The notes beneath the pieces were generated by a model. That model was given only the letters and a program-made list of their open reading frames with translations. It was not told the DNA's origin and searched no databases. The position numbers were made by a program, and so were the translations under genes. This document shows positions 41,201 to 53,691 of a stretch of DNA of 64,000 nucleotides, piece after piece. Every line of letters starts with the position of its first letter. The first letter of the stretch is position 1. Source of the stretch: Nymphaea colorata (Eukaryota; Streptophyta; Magnoliopsida; Nymphaeales; Nymphaeaceae); contig NC_045147.1 in assembly GCF_008831285.2 (NCBI RefSeq), forward strand, positions 18,950,854 through 19,014,853, written 5' to 3'.

Positions 41201-41368
41201 GCATATTGTTGATGGATGTCCTGGGAACCGGATGAGGCCTGTAACGTGTACATGTTTATTCGATGGTGTTCGAAAGAAATTTCTGCATATTGCTGAGGGA
41301 AGTCCTGGGAACTGGATAAGGACTGTGATGTGTACATGTTTATTGAATGGTGTTGGAAAGAACATAGT
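41201..41368 (+). repeat. 84-bp tandem duplication in the TOL 3' UTR
   Basis: Copies start with gcatattg at 41201 and 41285. They share cctgggaac, ggat-agg, gtgtacatgttt, attc/gaatggtgtt and gaaag. The duplication begins 22 bp after the TOL stop and has about one difference per eight bases. The period is a multiple of three, so both copies stay open in one frame, but that frame lacks a proper context. Confidence 0.8.
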
Positions 41369-43114
41369 GTCAAAGTCTTTAACCGGCGCATTCATGCCAG
41401 CAATAAGTGGGAGAAGAGCAATTGCGAAATGACATTAATTATTGCTGTCACGCGAGATGTTCTGTAAATACGGGTACCGTTTCAGATGATACATACTTGA
41501 GGGTTCACTGTTATGAGAGCACTGTTATCTTTTCCGACTGCCTGCTTGGTTTCGTTTTATAAATTTTTTGCTACTTGGTTTTATTTTCAAGTTTGTTAGT
41601 GGGAGTTCAAGTGTATCCGAGGCTTTTGACAATCAGATAGTCACACCCCGTCGTTCTCCTGTTGGTCTATCTTTTCTCGTCCTCCCGTTGGTTTTCCTTT
41701 ATTCTTGCTACCTAATTAGGGGACCGAAGATTTACTATGGGGGGCCACTAATTCGGACTGCACTAACTACAATTATTAATTGATGAACACAAGTCTTTTC
41801 AAACGAAGGTATTTGAATAAATTCAGCAACTGTATCTTGTTTCAGCTCATCCGATTCAAATTAGTTAAACTCAGTTGGTTTTGACAATGCTTCTCCTACC
41901 TTTGTTTGCATGTCATGTTCTATCCTTTTATGAACCAAACTGATTCCCCGCCAAACGAAAGAAAGGTAGCTTGAAGTCTACTAAACAAATTAGTTAGGAC
42001 CATTTTATGTAGAGAACTACCCTTACTGACCCTCAAAAAGATGTGAACAAAAAATTCTCAGAGAAAAAAATATGAAAAATAAGTCAATGCTGGTTCATTT
42101 ATGCGGATATTAAAGGTGTCAACAATCACAAAACGAGCAGATATTTCATCCTTAAAAACAAAGCATAGATTATGGTAGCCAACAAGCATTTAGGTTTCGA
42201 TCTTTATTTGAAGTGTTATTTTCCTGTCGTCTTCAAACTCCTCTCTCTCTCTCTGCTCTTAGAAATTTCACTTCGAAATAGATTGAATTCGTCGTGGCGT
42301 CTCCATAGCACAAATCACGTCTATCATTTAAAGCTTTTCATAGTCGGTTAGCTCAAACTAGGATATGGTTAAAAGGGTGAACTCAGGACTCCGCCAGATA
42401 TATCATGAGAAACACATGGTAGAGCTTTGTAGACAGGATAAAGACCTAACCTGCTCCATCCTTTAGAAAGTACTATTTTTTCTTTTAAACTGCAAATCTT
42501 AACCAGATCTTTAATCAGGCCCACATTCAGTGTCCTAAAAAATATGCATTTATCAAATTGAAACTTTATGAACCATATGCTTGATTGCATATTTTCCATA
42601 TCAAACATGAAACTAATCAAATCTGGGTGACACGAAAACCAGTGACGCCGTTGTATCAACATACAGATGAATACTGCGTTTCTTCATGAGGATACCATTT
42701 GAATTCAGCAGATACCTAGTAGGCAGATATGCTTGGAGGACTGTACTTATTTTTTATGTGGGAGCGATATGCATATGCGTGCTGCTTGTCGAGAGATCGA
42801 GAGGGAGAGAGAGTAGGAAATCCATTATCAGATCTTCATACACAACAAAGGTAAAGGTTCATCTGTGTGAGAGAAAGGAGAGAGTTGGAAATCCAATATG
42901 AGATCTTCACACAACAGAGGTAAGGTTCATCTTAACATCACAATCGAGTAGAGAACAATGTTCAACAATCAAGAAAAGGCAAAAAAGGGAAGGGAGGGGA
43001 ACCTCGTTCCTCTCATCTTCTTAGAACCTACAGAACCTAAAGACCGCTTCCATCTATTCCACCAAGCAAAAGAAGAAAAGAAACTGGTTTTTTTTTTTTC
43101 TGGTTTTTCTTACG
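41369..43114. other. Space between convergent TOL and transketolase genes
   Basis: The left part is TOL 3' UTR and the right part the far 3' flank of the transketolase gene. There is a short (CT)n run near 42240. GA-rich sequence near 42785-42910 contains two copies of a gaaatccaatat/gaaatccattat-agatcttca block about 70 bp apart. No gene is seen. Confidence 0.45.
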
Positions 43115-43120
43115 TTTATT
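43115..43120 (-). terminator. Poly(A) signal of transketolase
   Basis: AATAAA on the - strand, about 135 bases past the transketolase stop codon. This is a normal plant near-upstream element position, though plant signals are degenerate and this remains a motif call. Confidence 0.45.
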
Positions 43121-43254
43121 TAGGGGCCATGGACGTTGAGCCAACCTTTCTTCAGCGCGTCATATCCGGTGGTAAACAGGAGAGAGCTACGGCAGAACCC
43201 AAGACCAACGTGCCCCTCTCTCCGAGAAGGCAACCCCACTAACCGCCGGTGTTT

Positions 43255-46200
43255 CTACAAGGATTTCGCAGTTGCAATGACGTTATCGACCGTTATGCCG
43301 AACTCCTTGTAGAGGATTCCGGCGGGAGCACTGGCGCCGAAGCGGTCTATTCCAATGGCCTTCCCCTTTGGCCCCACGATCTTCTCCCACCCAAACGTCG
43401 ATCCTGCTTCCACGCTCACCCTGGCCGTCACGGCCTGCGGCAGGACGCTCTCCTTGTACTCGTCAGACTGCGCATCGAACAGCTCCCATGAAACGAAGGA
43501 GACCACTCGGACGGCCTTACCTTCCTTCCTCAGAGCATCGGCGGCCTTTGCAGCGATCTCCAACTCTGAGCCAGTGCCGATCAGGATGACGTCCGGCTTG
43601 TTCCCCGAGGAGTTGTCGCTGATAATGTATCCTCCCTTCTCAACCCCCTCGATGCTGGTTCCGGGCAGCTGCGGAAGCTTTTGACGCGAGAGGGCGAGGA
43701 TAGAGGGCGTCTTCCTGTTGAGGACAGCGACCTTGTAAGCGCCGGCTGTCTCGTTGCCGTCGGCAGGACGGAGCATCAAAATGTTGGGCATCGCCCTGAA
43801 GCTCGCCAAGTGCTCCACTGGCTGGTGGGTCGGACCATCTTCTCCGAGACCAATGGAATCGTGGGTCATCACGTAGATCACCCCTGCCTCACTCAAGGCA
43901 GAGATTCTCATGGCAGCCCTCATGTAGTCGGTGAAGACAAAGAAGGTTGCGCAGTACGGGATGAGCCCACCGCCGTGGAGCGCAATTCCGTTGCAGATGG
44001 CTCCCATGGCGTGTTCTCTTACTCCAAAACGGACATTACGTTCCTCGGGGGCGTCCTTTTGGAAGTCCCCGAACATCTTGAGCAGGGTCATGTTGGAAGA
44101 TGCAAGATCGGCGCTACCACCAAGGAGACCAGGGAGTGCTTTCGCAAGTGCGTTGAGGCATTGTTGAGAAAGATTCCTGGTTGCATCAGCAGGACTTTCC
44201 GGTGTGTATGTCTGGAAATTGAAAAAGGCCAAAGATAGCCGATTAATGTCACATGAATCCACCGCTCACTACTCACTAGGAATCACTGCCATGTTCCACT
44301 ATCTATCCTTTTCTTCCTAATCACACAAAAAGTGCAAACACGTGTGGAAATAAGAACAGATAAAAGTAGCTAGAGCCAGGGCCGCCTACTCACCGGCAGA
44401 GCCTTATCCCAGCCATCTGGAAGTTGGCCAGAAATAAGCTGCTTAAACTCAGCTGCTTCTTCCTTGTACTTCTTCTCATACTCTGCGAATTTGGCCTGCC
44501 ATTCAGCTTCCAATGCAGCTCCTTGGGGTGTGTGACGGCTCCAGTGACTGAAACAGAAGAAGCAGACAATACAGCCAAATGAGATTCTCAGTAGCAAATC
44601 GTCCCCCTTTTCACAAAGAAATAATCCTTCTTTTCCTATTAGCAAAGATACCTCTTCACATCATCAGGCACCTGGAAAGGCTCATATGGCCATCCAAGAT
44701 TCTGCCTGGTTGCCTCGACTTCCTTGCCACCCAACGCACTACCATGCACACTGTATGAGTTGGCCTTGTTGGGCGAGCCATAACCTATGGTTGTTGTCAC
44801 CTACAAATCAAGAGTCCGTGAATCAGTGAAATTGAATCATTGAAAACCTTGCAGTTAGAAAAAACCAGGGATATCATATAGCGACGAACCTTGATCAGAG
44901 TGGGCTTGTCTTTAACAGCCTTTGCCTCTTCAATGGCAGCTCGGATGTCATCATATCCAGTGTTCCCATTCTTGACCCAGATAACATGCCACCCCAATCC
45001 CTCAAAGCGGGTATCAACACTCTCAGTGAATGCAATCTCTGTGTCTCCGTCGATGGAGATGTGGTTGTCATCATAGAAGGCAATCAGCTTCCCAAGCCCC
45101 CAGTGCCCCGCCAAGGAGCAGGCTTCATTGGAAATGCCTTCCATTTGACACCCATCACCAAGTATAACGTATCTGCCGGAAGTATTCACAGCAACAGATC
45201 CATGAGATGTTAAACGAGGTGAATGCTGGCCTAATGGATTATCATAAAACAAGGACATGGATGTGTTGCAGAAGAAATCAGAGCCCAATCAACAGGACAT
45301 CAGGACACTTGGTGTTTCATGCAACACGCAAAGAAGATGACATGTCCCCTGGCATGCATGTTGACTTATAAATGATGGTAAAGTTGAGAGGATGTGGATG
45401 GTTGTCTTTCACATTGCTAAGCTACAAACACCAGATTATCTGATCGACAAGTACTGGCCTATGAAACTACCATAAAGCAAGAGCACGAAATATTACGTGT
45501 AGTGATCAACGATCTCCATGTCTGGCTTGTTATAACGGGCAGCAAGGTGCTTCTCAGCAAGTGCCAACCCGACAGCATTGGCAATACCCTGACCCAGAGG
45601 ACCTGCAGGGGAAAAGGAAGCAGCAATTAAGATGATTAATACGTCTTTCCTTCATCAACAACTTGATTTTGTTTCCCCTTTTTCGATTACAGTTAATTCC
45701 TCCATGAATTTACAGAGAATAAGAAACTTCCTCTAACAGGGCTGTATGAGATGTAGGAATGGATACAAACCTGTTGTGACTTCGATTCCAGGAGTCTCGA
45801 AATTTTCCGGGTGTCCAGGCGTTCTGCTTCCCCACTGCCGGAAAGCCTTCAGATCCTCTTCCTGAAAATACCGAATTCGAAACAGACGTACATGAGAACT
45901 CTAAATTCCAAAAAAAATTGAAGACCACCACCAAAAAGAGGGTGGATAAAAGGGGAGAAAAAAAAGGCATCTCAGAGAACAAGTGACGGAGTCGCCGGAT
46001 GCTTTAGAACCGAAAGGATCCCAGTTCTAAAGCAACAGGGAAAAGTGAGAAAGGTTTTTCCTATTTTCTTGTTTGAAATGTTTATATTCGATTTACAGAA
46101 CTCCACTTTCACCACCAAAAGAACAAAGAGAAAGCATACTCCAATGTTAGCAAACAAATCAAATTAGAGGACGAAGGGAAATGGGAGCTGAAGAAGGGAC

Positions 46201-46722
46201 CTTGACGCTGTCGTATCCTGCCAGATGAAGAAGAGCGTACTGAAGCATGCAGCCATGGCCGGCGGAGAGCACGAAGCGGTCCCTGTTAAACCAGTAAGGA
46301 TTCTTGGGGTTGTAGCGCATGATCTCGTCGTAGAGGATGTGACCCATGGGAGCACAACCCATGGGGAGACCCGGGTGTCCCGAATTAGCCTTCTCCACGG
46401 CATCGATGGCCAGGAAACGGATGGTGTTAATGGACTTCTCGACGAGGGAGTCTCCGGCCTTCTGGACGGTCGGCGAGGTCGTCTGCACGGCGGTCGCCTT
46501 GGGCACCACCACGACGCCTCGCTTCCTGCTGCTGACGCTCACTCCCTTGGCGTCAGACCTCCTCAACCCACCGCTCAGCGACTTGAGGTTGGAGCCAAAG
46601 AAGGAGGTGGTGAGGCCGAAGCGCGGGAGAGCATCGGACCCGCCGCGCTTCTCCTGCTGCGCCCGGTTGATGCAGCGGCTCACCGCCGAACCGCCGGAGA
46701 CGGTCAGAGAGGAGCAAGCCAT
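43255..46722 (-). CDS. Transketolase, chloroplastic
   Basis: This thiamine-diphosphate enzyme moves two-carbon units from ketoses to aldoses in the Calvin cycle and plastid pentose phosphate pathway. Exons on the - strand are 46722-46201, 45861-45771, 45602-45497, 45172-44890, 44800-44652, 44547-44394 and 44211-43255. All are GT-AG and in phase, giving 753 aa. Residues 1 to about 80 are a Ser/Arg-rich plastid transit peptide ending near [12 protein letters not shown]. Catalytic-core marks are [20 protein letters not shown], the ThDP motif starting [13 protein letters not shown] (about residue 245) and running to [13 protein letters not shown], and [20 protein letters not shown] in the pyrimidine-binding domain. 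The C-terminal domain begins around NVLMLRP-like [13 protein letters not shown] and contains GTGSELEIA. Family length is about 740-750 aa. The exons are GC-rich and give long antisense frames, which I ignore. Confidence 0.97.
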
Positions 46723-49610
46723 TCCCCACCTCGTTCTGTGGCTGATCGGATCAGGGAGAGAGAGGAGGGGGGGGGGGAGAGAGAGAGAGTGGTGGATGGA
46801 TTAGAGACTAGAGATTAGTGGGGAGGCGGAGGGGAATGAGGAAGAAGGAAAGAGCGACCCCACAGCAGCGCTTAGCTAGTCGCCTCACCCCCTCTCTTGG
46901 GCTTTCCCCTTATCTATCACCAGTGGCGCGATCTGATCGCGATTTTAGGGGTCGTATGCGCCTCCAATTCTTTGCTGCCCCCGCCTCCTCTCTTCTCTCT
47001 ATATCTCTCTCTCTCTCTCTTCAGCGACCACTCTCTTCCACACCAAACCAATCTTTTAATCTCCTCCCCTCCATAGTCAATCCACCGTTCAATGCGAATA
47101 TTCCATCCCACCCTTCGCACAACGGGTAAGCCAACCTCAGCCCTTCATTCTCTCTCTCTCTCTCTAAAAAAATATAAATAATTTTCTTCAATATTTTCTT
47201 TGTTCTTTAGTCTTCACAGTGTGCAGCATGAAGGCATGTTGCTTATCTCCAGCTCCCCAATTTCCCAAAAGAAAAGAAAAAAAAAAGAAGAAACTTCAAC
47301 GATCATGGCAGATCTGCTAGCTAAGATGTTCATGTAAATGCCATGTTCAGGCTCACCTCGTGGTCAAAAAAGGAGGTGTGCGGTGGGTAACTAAGTGGTT
47401 AGGTAAGGCCAAAAGGTGAGAGCGGGGAAAGGGTAGCGGCTGCAGAGCTCTTCCTCTGCAACCAAATCAAATCTTTCCTTCTTCTCTAGTTAGAAGGTCG
47501 GTAGGTGGAACAGGGAAACGGCGGTAGGCCGAGCTCGACAATCCAACGGCATTACTTTTTTCGGGGTTGGTGAGACGAGCATTTGTTCCGATTCTCTTGA
47601 AGTTCATCACACTTTCCATTCTCCTCCTGCTTCCAACTCCAACATTCTCTTCTCCACCCCATTTTTATGCGTGCATAAAGCTGCTTACCAGTTACTACCG
47701 ATTTCAGAGAATACGGTACTTGGGTATTGATTTTTAGTTGTGCAATTCAATAGAATTAGGTGTAAACGCCACCGCCTTCGTTTTTCTAAAGGGCGTGTCC
47801 CTGTTTCAAATCATCTGAACACTTTGAGATTGCGTTACAAAGAATCGAAAGGTCAGTGGCTCTTTGGCATTTGAATCGTAGAACAGGGGGCGATGGAGGA
47901 CCGTGGCCTTTCAAACAACAGCAAGGTCGCCGATTAACTACTGCGTTATGTAACTAATATCTTTTTCTTTTCTTTCATTCAAAAAAGTTGTCTTTGAACC
48001 TTCTCCGATTTCTCATTTTATCGATTACGTTCAGAGTTCCTGCAGCTGGAACTTTGGTTTGGTGGAACAGAACTTGAGTAATCTTTGTTTTGACGAAAAA
48101 CGGAAATTGGGTCTTCGTTCTGGTGAAACAAATACTTTGATGCGTCGAAGTCGTTGGAAAAGTAGGTGAAAGCGAAAGTTTCACTAATCTCAGAAATCAG
48201 TCAGCAACATTAGCTTTACAAGTTGGCTAAATGAAAGAAATCCAATCCTTACCATGTTTTTTTCTCATTATATCAACAAAACTTAGTGCGTTTCCGTAAA
48301 AAGTGAAACAAGTTTTTTTTTATATAGTCCATTTGATGATCTTCGATGAGATGTTACCTTTTCCCATCTGAATAGGACGTGCTTAGTCATGTCAATGAAC
48401 TAACCAGGAAAGGTTGCAGTCATTCTTGGGCATCAAATTTTGTGACTCCTTTCCTTTCGATCGGCTAAGTGTCAACTCCACAAAATTTATTGGCTGGTAA
48501 AGTTGCCGAGGTCGGCTTGAATGAGAGCAAAAGCCCTCCTTCCTCCTACATTTCAAATTACAAGATCCCGTCTCAAATGCTGGATTTATTTATTTACATA
48601 TTATCTTCTTAATTCATTGGGTAGAAAAACAAATGCATTACTTTTACTTAATAATAACGTTTTCCTAAGTTTATTTGTTATTTTCGAAACCCCATTATGA
48701 TGCCCAAATAAGAAAGTTATAGTCCTTGTTTTATATGTCCAAATGACATTTTTTCTTCGTTCTTTCGGTAGAGAGACGTGTATAAGGACTTTAATGATGA
48801 CCTATGATAGGAATATATAATTTATTTATAGTCTTATTGGTCTCACTCATATGTCACACCCAAATTGAGTTTAAGCAAATATACAAAGAAAAGCTTAAAA
48901 TTTTGGTAGCCGTCTTAGACTTCAACTTGGGGTTTTTTGTGCATTGTGGTCAAAGGTGAGCCACGACCCAACCAATGGTTTAACAATATAATTCAGAGTC
49001 TTATCTCAAAAATAATAATCTTCCCCTGACCATCTATTTTTCAAAATTTGTGTTTTCTGTTTGAGCTTTTCAAATTCATGCCTTTCTTTTCAAAGGATTG
49101 AACACATCCGGTGCTCTGATTATCAACTTAGGCAATTAGAAATACAAGAATTAGTTTGGGTTGATATGTAAGGAAAAAAAAAACATTTCGATTATTAATT
49201 GTAAATTAACCACTAATAAATAAAATGTTCATATGTACAAGTGTTTTTTATTTTTAAGTTTGAAAATGGCGTCTATGCAATTAATTTTATTTAAGGAAAT
49301 TTTTCATGTAAAGGCCTACCCTTTCCTTATAATTTTATAGGAAACTGTTTGCGTAATAATATCTGCACTTTTCATTAAAAAAATATCAAATAACGGCTTG
49401 AAGTACGTTTTGATTAATGTAAAAACTATAAAAAACGCAAGCCTAGACATATAAGGATGTAATATAATGATAGAGTGTAATGTGAAAAAAAAAAACTGGA
49501 GCTAATATTTTTTGGTTTATGAAGTTAAAGAAGGTCCAATTCAGGCCTCATTGTTAACAAAATTTTGCTTCACAGCACACGTAATTATGGGTTCACCAGA
49601 AAAAGGTAGG

Positions 49611-49612
<2 letters not shown>

Positions 49613-49672
<60 letters not shown>
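49613..49672 (+). repeat. (AT)n microsatellite, about 30 units
   Basis: An uninterrupted AT run of about 60 bases in intergenic DNA. At this length it is probably polymorphic and prone to assembly error. Confidence 0.95.
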
Positions 49673-49673
<1 letters not shown>

Positions 49674-51789
49674 GTTACCTATGATTAAAAATTAAATATC
49701 TATTTACCATGGGCATTAGCTGTGGCTTGTATTGTAACAGCAGTAACAATTGATGGTGTGTTCAGTAATAAATTTTTAATTTTTAACCATATGAATGTGC
49801 CGAACATGTGACAACATAAAAATTTTCTTATATATATGTGTGTACCACAAAATCAAAATTAAAGAACAAACACAAGAAAGATGCATAAGCTAGATAGAAA
49901 GAACATAAAATAAAAGGGAAAGATTTAAATTAAACTAAAATTGAATTTAGCAATATAAAATTTTTAAGTTTCAAAATACAACCGTTCCTAATCATACTGA
50001 TGCACCCGTCGTACCCACATACTGACATAGACATTTAAGCCTTTATGGCTTTATCAGCAAACAGGCGACTATCCAGCCCTCTGGATTATTACAACTTAGC
50101 TTTCTCTCACATACGGTCTCTGTGGAAGAGATAGGCTGTCGTGTGGTTGCCTATTGTTTTGGGCCCATTCGTAGTCTTTTTCAGTTGGCTGACTGGCTTG
50201 GGCTGTCGGTCTGGTCAAGAGGAGGGACGGGTAGGGCCAAACTAATATTGGTCTGTTTGGCTTCTGACTTGCCTCTATCTCGGCCCGGACTCACTTGATC
50301 CAGATTGTTCTAAAACTCGATTGAGTCGACGAGTCAACTCACTGACTTGGTGACTGAGTCATCTACATGAGTTTGAGTTACGAGTTTGACATGTTTTTTT
50401 TCCAAATTTCAAACAAAATATGATTTCCAAAAGAAAAATTGCCCTTTAAAAAACACTTTTTTTAAAAAAAATATTGAATCTCCAAAGTTATTTCCAGTTC
50501 TTTATTTATGTCCAAACTACAAAGTCTTGTTCCAAAAAAGCATGCCTATAGTACTTAATAGTTTATAGAATTTACAAGAGAAGGATGAACTGGGGAATAT
50601 ATCATGTTGGTATGCATGAATGAGTACATAATGGTATATGTGCAGCAGTAAGTGTTGAAATCACACTTGCTTTGGTCTCTTTTAAGCTTACATCTGCGGT
50701 GGAGAATCTGTTTTTCAGGAATATATCTATTTTGGTGAAGCTTTTATAAGATTGTATAGAGGCTTGAGGGTTGGAATCAGTTCTAATTAGACTGTCTCTA
50801 AATTATAGGAACTTGTTTCTGGTTTCACCACCTGTGGTGTTGATTAATGATTTTGGTTCTATTTCAAATACTCTGCATCCCTTACAAGATTTATTATATG
50901 AATCTCTATCAGACTGCCATATGCATCAGTATTTTGGAATTCCTTGATGTTACCGTCGGTTTCCCTCTTTAGCATGCGTCTGAAACAGAAAGAACACCAA
51001 CCCAATCTTGTAGAAACACCAGTTCCTACAACTGCAGTCCGCAATTGAAGTGTGGTATAATAGCGTGGCTTTACGTGGTTTATATATGAGTTTCGTGCAA
51101 GAGTCGCATTAAAATATGAAGGAAGTAACATCGATATGTTGAAAATAATTACAAATTTCAGGAGTGATATCGAAACCCAACGTAATATAATATTACGTCG
51201 CAGCTTTCGTTATTTATATAGTCAGCTGTGATTCGTAATTGAAAAATTAGTGTGGCTCGGCCACTTGATTTCTACATCTTGTTGACATTTATTAATGACA
51301 GAAATGGTTAGCAGAAAAATCTTCTGCAATTTTATATTTTAGCAGTGACTAAAGTCAGGGTCACTTCGGATGCCTCTGAAAGTCTACAACGAGAAAGACA
51401 ACGTAACTGAGTGCGTCATTCCGTGACATGTCTGTAAAAACATAATTTAATTTTGTTCGTGGGGTTTATTATACTTTATAACTGCCAAAATCTCATTGCT
51501 AGCCTATAGCTAGTTCTTTGTCTTGTAATCGATCAGTGGTTGAAGTTTCTGATCTTGTGGACGTGGTGAGAGATTTGACTTTTGATAAGGGTTTCGTCGT
51601 CTCCTGTGTATTTCCTTTTCCCGTGTCTTGTTTTCTTTAAATTTTTTTCGCTCCCCGGGATTGTCGGGAGCGGAATTACGATTCAGGCGGGGTCAGGGGG
51701 AGGACAAATTAAGGTTTCGCCGGAATCAGCATCACTGAAGAGTGCCGGGATCACGGTCGCATATCCACGCCGGGAAACAGAGAACCGGG

Positions 51790-52110
51790 CTACACAAAAA
51801 CGTCCCTAAAACATGGCGACGTGTCGGTAAACATTTTATCGACATTTGTGGTGGTCGACCGTGAAGATAATATCGGTGACAACTATCACTGACATTCTAG
51901 CACAGGCGTCAGTTGAATTTTGCATTGATGCGTCGTGGTCATGTTCCTATTACCGACGTCCACGGATGTGGCTAACAAAACTTTTACTGACACGTAGTAA
52001 GTGTTAAGTAAAACTTTTACCACACGTGACAGACAGTCGTTGAAACGCTTTATCGACGTACAGGGGACGTCGGTAATATATTTAACCACGCAATTTCGCA
52101 CGTTGGTGAA
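51790..52110. mobile_element. Possible DNA-transposon subterminal repeat array
   Basis: Short words of the type TCGGTAA, TTTATCGAC, ACCGACGTC and CACGT recur in both orientations every 20-60 bases (for example near 51825, 51838, 51870, 51950, 52048 and 52068). Such dense inverted and direct short repeats are typical of the subterminal regions of CACTA-like elements or derived MITEs. I could not find clean terminal inverted repeats or target-site duplications, so the limits are approximate and the superfamily is a guess. Confidence 0.3.
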
Positions 52111-52535
52111 GATTTGTTAATTTTTTTTTATCGATCCCACAGAGTACACTACTGCTAAGCCACCTGCTCTGTGAAAGCCTTATCAATCACCTTAGCTACC
52201 TGTTGTGTTGAAGAGTTACCAACAAGAAAAAGTAAAATTAACAACAGAAAGAAAAACCAATCGAATGACTTCATATACGAGTATGATTGCTAACTTTATT
52301 GAAGTGCTTATACTGTCTATTGCCTAAACCGAAGACATCATATTGAAGGTTCTTGAGTCAAGTTCTTCTTTCTTTTCTCTAAAACCAAATGAATATATAA
52401 GTACAGGTTACTGCACAAAATCCTAACTTATTGACTACATTTCATATCTATCCCTTGCTTTTCGAGTTTTAATTCCTGCTTAGTCCTTCATATTCATTGA
52501 TCCTTAAACTCATAAACACTTAAAGAGACAGAAAC

Positions 52536-52585
52536 TGTGTGTGTGTGTGTATATATATACATACATATATATATATATATATATA
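52536..52585 (+). repeat. Compound (TG)n-(TA)n microsatellite
   Basis: A TG run (about 52536-52550) is followed by TA runs broken by two acata steps. Confidence 0.9.
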
Positions 52586-53691
52586 GCAAAAATAAAAAAT
52601 AAGTTTACCCATGACCTGAGGATGATTATAGATATAAATGAAAAGAGAGGAACGCTTTTGAAAAATGAAAACTAAAACGTAAAATATTATCTGAGCATTT
52701 TTCAAAAAAATAAACAGACAGGCGCTTTAACTATGTTAAAACGTCCAACAATCAACAAAAAGCTGATCGAGTTTTTACAGTGCATATATAATATTTTATG
52801 AGGACTTTAAATTTCGCACTCCGCATTAATATTTTTCAGCCTACAAAATCTTAAGTACACATGGGAAACAAAATATCATCACTTTTAATGTGGTTTTCGG
52901 AATGAAGATCACCGACCGTGTCATCAATTTACTGAAATTACATTGCTTGTAAGAACTTTAACCTTTACTTAACGCAGTAGTAAAGGGTGTTCTACTGAAT
53001 AACATGCATGGAGCAAGGGATGAGGGGGTGACCCCTAAGTTCAAGCCAATTATGAGGATCTTTAGATGTCTAAGTTAAATAGAGGCTATGGTTGCCGACT
53101 TCTTGCTTATTAGCCAGTCCTTCCATTGTATAATTTCGGCCAGTAAATGTTCTCCAATAAGAACATTTACTTCGAAGAAATTTTCTCTTCTTGTCAATCC
53201 GAAACATCAGCGGGGTTCCAGGCACAAAGAGTTTGCAGCAGTTCATCGATCTCTGTGCAAATCAAGCGAACAGTTCTTTGAGTTGGATTAGAAATGCGCG
53301 CATTCCCAACGACTTCACAATGCTCCCAGTTCTAGAGAAAACTGATCTTGGCAAAAATGTTAATGGGCACGCGATATCATATGGTTTAACCAAGAACAAT
53401 CACACCAAGCTTCGACATAGGAAAGAAAGAGGCTTTTCACACTCATACATGACATCATAACAAACAGAACCCCAAGCACAAAGATCAACACCACCCAATG
53501 CCTTGAGCAACAAGCAGAGAGATTAATTAGGAACTAAATCAAATCTCCCCGCTGGTGCCAAAAGCTTATTCAAGATGCATGAAAACACTAGATCGCATCG
53601 CCCTTTTAATTTATTCAGACATACACGAGTCCTAATCGCCTCTAAGTGAAAATGGAGACCCACGTTTATTAGCACTCAATCGGTGAAGTAA

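Larger units (their letters stand above)
46723..53691. other. Gene-poor 7 kb between transketolase and nitronate monooxygenase
   Basis: The left edge is the transketolase 5' UTR and promoter with GA and CT tracts (46771-46792, 47002-47021, 47148-47163). After that the DNA is AT-rich with microsatellites, possible transposon remains at 51790-52110, and inverted gagtcgac/gagtcaactc words near 50310-50370 that look like MITE debris. I see no supported gene. The 53180-53480 stretch has open frames on both strands but no convincing family motif. Confidence 0.5.

Noticed and set aside
43681-44238. 185-codon open frame antisense to transketolase, and a similar 197-codon one at 46225-46818
   Set aside because: They lie opposite GC-rich transketolase exons with strong protein identity; long antisense frames are expected there.
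47380-47405. SINE box A-like taactaagtggttagg
   Set aside because: No matching box B 30-40 bases downstream; the sequence looks like unique transketolase upstream DNA.
53180-53480. Possible receptor-kinase remnant (DLCAWGSVCYDVMYECEKPL on the - strand)
   Set aside because: Only one loosely kinase-like stretch is seen; the neighbouring catalytic motifs are missing and the opposite strand has an equally good open frame.
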